Positions 7,413-9,973 of a DNA stretch of 9,973 nucleotides are shown in pieces. A program made the position numbers and the translations under genes. The notes below the pieces were generated by a model, which worked only from the letters and a program-made list of their open reading frames with translations, was not told where the DNA came from and ran no database searches. Source of the DNA: Candidatus Kapaibacterium sp. (GTDB lineage: Bacteria > Bacteroidota > Ignavibacteria > Kapaibacteriales > UBA2268). Within the stretch, counting starts at the first letter, position 1; each line of letters starts with the position of its first letter. Where the stretch lies: NCBI GenBank assembly GCA_030835065.1, contig JAUQWR010000614.1, positions 1-9,973 on the forward strand. Direction: 5' to 3'.

Positions 7413-9074
7413 TTGTTAAAGCCAAAATTATTTACGACTTTAAAGACATATAATAAAGAAACATTTTTTGCAGATCTACAATCAGGGTTAATCTTAGGAA
7501 TAGTTGCCCTACCTTTGGCAATAGCATTTGCCATAGCATCGGGCGTGTCTCCAGAAAAAGGATTGATAACAGCCGTGATAGCCGGATTTATTATTTCTGC
7601 TTTTGGCGGCAGCAGAGTGCAAATCGGTGGACCGACCGGTGCATTTGTTGTTATTGTTTATAGTATAATCCAGACTTATGGTATTAATGGATTAATGATA
7701 GCAACGGTAATGGCTGGTGTTATTCTTGTGATTATGGGTTTGGCAAAAATTGGTTCTATCATTAAATTTATTCCTTATCCAATAATAGTCGGCTTTACTT
7801 CAGGTATTGCCTTGATTATTTTTAGCTCTCAGCTTAATGATTTTTTTGGAATGGGAATAAAAAATCTGCCTGCCGATTTTATAGACAAAATGTGGGTCTA
7901 TTTTCAAAGCTTCCATCAGATTAATATTTATTCGATGTGCATAGGTTTGTTCTCATTGGTATTTATTATTGTATGGGGCAAACTCAAAGTAAAAATCCCT
8001 GGATCAATTATAGCAATTATAATAACTACATTTGCAGTTGGATATTTCAATTTGCCTGTGGAAACGATCGGTAGTAGATTTGGAGAAATTCCATCTTCCT
8101 TGCCAATGCCAGTATTTCCACACATAGATTTGGCAACAATTAAAAATCTGCTATTGCCTGCGACTTCAATTGCAATACTAGCTGCAATAGAGTCTTTGCT
8201 ATCTGCAATTGTGGCTGATGGTATGATAGGTGGTAAGCACAGATCTAATATGGAGTTAGTTGCTCAAGGTCTTGCAAATATTGCTTCTCCATTGTTTGGT
8301 GGAATTCCTGCAACAGGCGCAATTGCCCGAACAGTAACAAATATAAAAAGTGGTGCAAAAACTCCAGTGTCCGGTATTATACATGCATTCATGCTTTTGC
8401 TAATTATGTTGTTTTTAGGACAGTTTGCAAAATTGATACCAATGCCTACCTTAGCTGCTATATTGATTGTAGTATCTTATAATATGTTTGAATGGAGAGA
8501 ATTCAAGGCATTGCGTAAGAGCCCGGGTTCTGATGTAATAGTACTTCTTACTACATTTGGATTGACTGTTGTATTTGATTTGACTATTGCTATCGAAATT
8601 GGCTTGCTACTGGCGGTATTCCTATTCATGAGAAGAATGGCTCTGGTTACAAATGTTGGTGTAATCACAAGAGAGCTAGCAGATGCCGAAGAAAATCCGG
8701 ACGACTACTCTATTGATAGAAAACAGATTCCACATGGAGTAAACGTATATGAAATTAATGGACCTTTCTTTTTTGGTGCTGCAAATAAATTTAAAGATCA
8801 AATAGACAGAATATCTAAAAAGCCACTTATTCAAATTATAAGAATGAGGAGTGTGCCTGCAATAGACTATACTGGTATGCACTTTTTGGAAGAATTTTAT
8901 GAAGAGTCTATTAAAAACGGCGTGGTAGTAATTTTTTCAGGTATGCATGCTCAGCCATATAGAGCCTTGGAGCAGAGCGGATTTTTGGCAAAAATTGATC
9001 CTAAAAATATATGTGGAAATATTGATATAGCTTTAGAAAGAGCTAATGAAATTCTTAAAGATTTGAAGAAATAG
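7413..9074 (+). CDS. SulP-family anion transporter with C-terminal STAS domain
   Basis: This is a 553-residue inner-membrane protein of the SulP (SLC26-like) family, whose members carry sulfate, bicarbonate, dicarboxylates or chloride; the sequence does not tell which. The membrane domain spans about residues 20-410, with many hydrophobic segments. It shows the family's N-terminal block ([20 protein letters not shown]), IGGPTGAF at 71-78, the signature around Glu260 ([20 protein letters not shown]), and [15 protein letters not shown] from 296. A STAS domain follows from about residue 443 ([13 protein letters not shown]) to the end, with the conserved AIDYTG block around Asp485. The start is TTG at 7413: an in-frame stop lies at 7380, no ATG or GTG intervenes, and GAGAAG at 7402-7407 gives a modest binding site five bases away. 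The N-terminus then matches usual SulP length. No carbonic anhydrase domain is attached. It is followed 46 bp later by cstA, probably co-transcribed. Confidence 0.93.
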   Translation: MLKPKLFTTLKTYNKETFFADLQSGLILGIVALPLAIAFAIASGVSPEKGLITAVIAGFIISAFGGSRVQIGGPTGAFVVIVYSIIQTYGINGLMIATVMAGVILVIMGLAKIGSIIKFIPYPIIVGFTSGIALIIFSSQLNDFFGMGIKNLPADFIDKMWVYFQSFHQINIYSMCIGLFSLVFIIVWGKLKVKIPGSIIAIIITTFAVGYFNLPVETIGSRFGEIPSSLPMPVFPHIDLATIKNLLLPATSIAILAAIESLLSAIVADGMIGGKHRSNMELVAQGLANIASPLFGGIPATGAIARTVTNIKSGAKTPVSGIIHAFMLLLIMLFLGQFAKLIPMPTLAAILIVVSYNMFEWREFKALRKSPGSDVIVLLTTFGLTVVFDLTIAIEIGLLLAVFLFMRRMALVTNVGVITRELADAEENPDDYSIDRKQIPHGVNVYEINGPFFFGAANKFKDQIDRISKKPLIQIIRMRSVPAIDYTGMHFLEEFYEESIKNGVVVIFSGMHAQPYRALEQSGFLAKIDPKNICGNIDIALERANEILKDLKK

Positions 9075-9112
9075 TTATATATTAGATATATTATTTTTAA
9101 CAAAAATCATAT

Positions 9113-9117
9113 AGGTG
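9113..9117 (+). promoter_or_regulatory. Ribosome binding site of cstA
   Basis: AGGTG ends three bases before the ATG at 9121 and matches the 16S anti-Shine-Dalgarno (CACCT). It is the best ribosome binding site on the plus strand of the window and supports the chosen cstA start. Confidence 0.65.
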
Positions 9118-9120
9118 CTT

Positions 9121-9973
9121 ATGAATTCTGCTGTACTTATTGGATTCGGTATTGTTTATTTTATTTTCGCATACTTTTGGTATGGCGGTGTAATTAAAAA
9201 AAGAGTGTTGGGCTCAGACGATTCTATCGAAACACCTTCGCATACAATGTATGACGGCAATGATTATGTACCTACTAAATCTCCAATTTTATTTGGACAC
9301 CATTTTTCTTCTATTGCCGGAGCCGGACCAATTGTAGGTCCTATTCTTGCTTTTGCGCTATTCGGCTGGCTTCCTGCCTTGATTTGGATTGTTGTGGCTT
9401 CTGTATTCATGGGGGCAGTTCACGACTATACTGCACTGATTATTTCTGCAAGAAGCAAAGGTGTATCGATTGTTGATATTGCAGGTACTGCAATATCGCC
9501 CAAAGCACGAAGCTTTTTTGCTGTATTTGTGTGGCTTACTTTGATTTTAGTTCAAGCAGTTTTTGCTGATTTGACTGCCAAAACAATTGTCGAAAAACCT
9601 GAAATTGCTATTCCAACTTTCGGTTTGCTTTTTTTAGCAATGGGATTTGGTTATCTTGTTTATAGAAAAAATGCTCCTATTGCAATTTCGACAATTATTG
9701 CTCTTATATTTTTATTTGGTTTGATATTATTAGGAAATGCATTTCCACTTGTTGCTTCTTACCAAACATGGTTGATTCTTACAATGGTTTACGTTTTTAT
9801 TGCTAGTGTAATCCCAGTATGGATATTACTTCAGCCAAGAGATTATTTATCTATGTATATTCTTATAATTGGTTTGGTAATAGGTTTTGTAGGTATGCTT
9901 ATATTAAGACCAGAAATAACTGCACCTGCATTTATATCCTTCGATAGTAAAATTGGTCCAATGTTTCCAATGT
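9121..9973 (+). CDS. cstA: CstA-type carbon starvation protein, membrane transporter (3' partial)
   Basis: The first 284 codons of a CstA-family inner-membrane transporter; the gene runs off the window end. Characterised relatives (E. coli CstA and BtsT) take up peptides and/or pyruvate, often when carbon is scarce. Visible family marks are an N-terminal membrane helix (residues 4-24, with FAYFWYGG), the highly conserved FGHHFSSIAGAGPIVGP at 58-74, GAVHDYTAL at 98-106, and WILLQPRDYLS at 234-244. Several hydrophobic segments lie between. The ATG at 9121 has a good ribosome binding site (AGGTG), and the N-terminus aligns with CstA proteins by eye. It lies 46 bp after the SulP gene on the same strand with no terminator between, so an operon is likely. 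Full length cannot be judged: CstA proteins range from roughly 480 to 700 residues. The family is certain; the substrate is not. Confidence 0.92.
   Translation, partial: MNSAVLIGFGIVYFIFAYFWYGGVIKKRVLGSDDSIETPSHTMYDGNDYVPTKSPILFGHHFSSIAGAGPIVGPILAFALFGWLPALIWIVVASVFMGAVHDYTALIISARSKGVSIVDIAGTAISPKARSFFAVFVWLTLILVQAVFADLTAKTIVEKPEIAIPTFGLLFLAMGFGYLVYRKNAPIAISTIIALIFLFGLILLGNAFPLVASYQTWLILTMVYVFIASVIPVWILLQPRDYLSMYILIIGLVIGFVGMLILRPEITAPAFISFDSKIGPMFPM

Noticed and set aside
8477..8882. Short minus-strand open frames within the SulP gene
   Set aside because: They are opposite strongly conserved SulP/STAS coding sequence and have no ribosome binding site or recognisable product.
1..9973. Mobile element, CRISPR array, tRNA/rRNA, phage or defence system
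   Set aside because: I saw no repeat-spacer pattern, transposase or integrase motif, terminal inverted repeats, tRNA cloverleaf or rRNA stretch on either strand; all long frames belong to the housekeeping or metabolic-type genes described.

Overview
The window is an AT-rich bacterial chromosome segment with normal coding density, no mobile elements, no RNA genes and no CRISPR. The periplasmic SurA-type chaperone with a signal-peptide remnant indicates a Gram-negative (diderm) cell. The AT-rich codon use, the gene families and the weak ribosome binding sites fit the Bacteroidota/Chlorobi/Ignavibacteria/Kapabacteria side of the bacteria. That placement is an inference from general appearance and was not tested.

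Layout. (1) Positions 2-1267, plus strand: the 3' part of a SurA-like periplasmic peptidyl-prolyl isomerase gene whose start lies before the window. A strong hairpin/T-tract terminator follows it at 1275-1314. (2) 1330-1719, plus strand: a small protein of about 129 residues that looks like a bacterial PH-like beta-domain, function unknown. (3) 1723-6360, minus strand, convergent with the previous gene with only 3 bp between stops: a 1545-residue fusion. It has an N-terminal acyl-CoA-synthetase-type AMP-binding (ANL) enzyme, a central region of about 750 residues that I cannot assign with confidence (helical repeats, then a stretch that resembles a degenerate kinase fold), and a C-terminal GNAT acetyltransferase. 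(4) A 118-bp divergent promoter region at 6361-6478. (5) 6479-7297, plus strand: a DUF58/von Willebrand A-type protein with an intact metal-binding (MIDAS) site. (6) 7413-9074, plus strand: a SulP-family anion transporter with a C-terminal STAS domain, starting at TTG. (7) 9121 to the window end, plus strand: the first 284 codons of a CstA-type carbon starvation/peptide-pyruvate transporter, cut by the window edge.

How the genes fit together. The SulP and CstA genes are 46 bp apart on the same strand and probably form a membrane-transport operon. The SurA gene is closed off by its own terminator. The giant ANL-GNAT gene is a monocistron that faces away from the DUF58 gene. Nothing in the sequence ties all six genes into one pathway.

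The most unusual item is the giant fusion. It joins an adenylating enzyme to an acetyltransferase, and Ser616 sits where ANL enzymes normally carry their adenylation lysine, which is also the residue that GNAT enzymes acetylate in known acyl-CoA synthetases.
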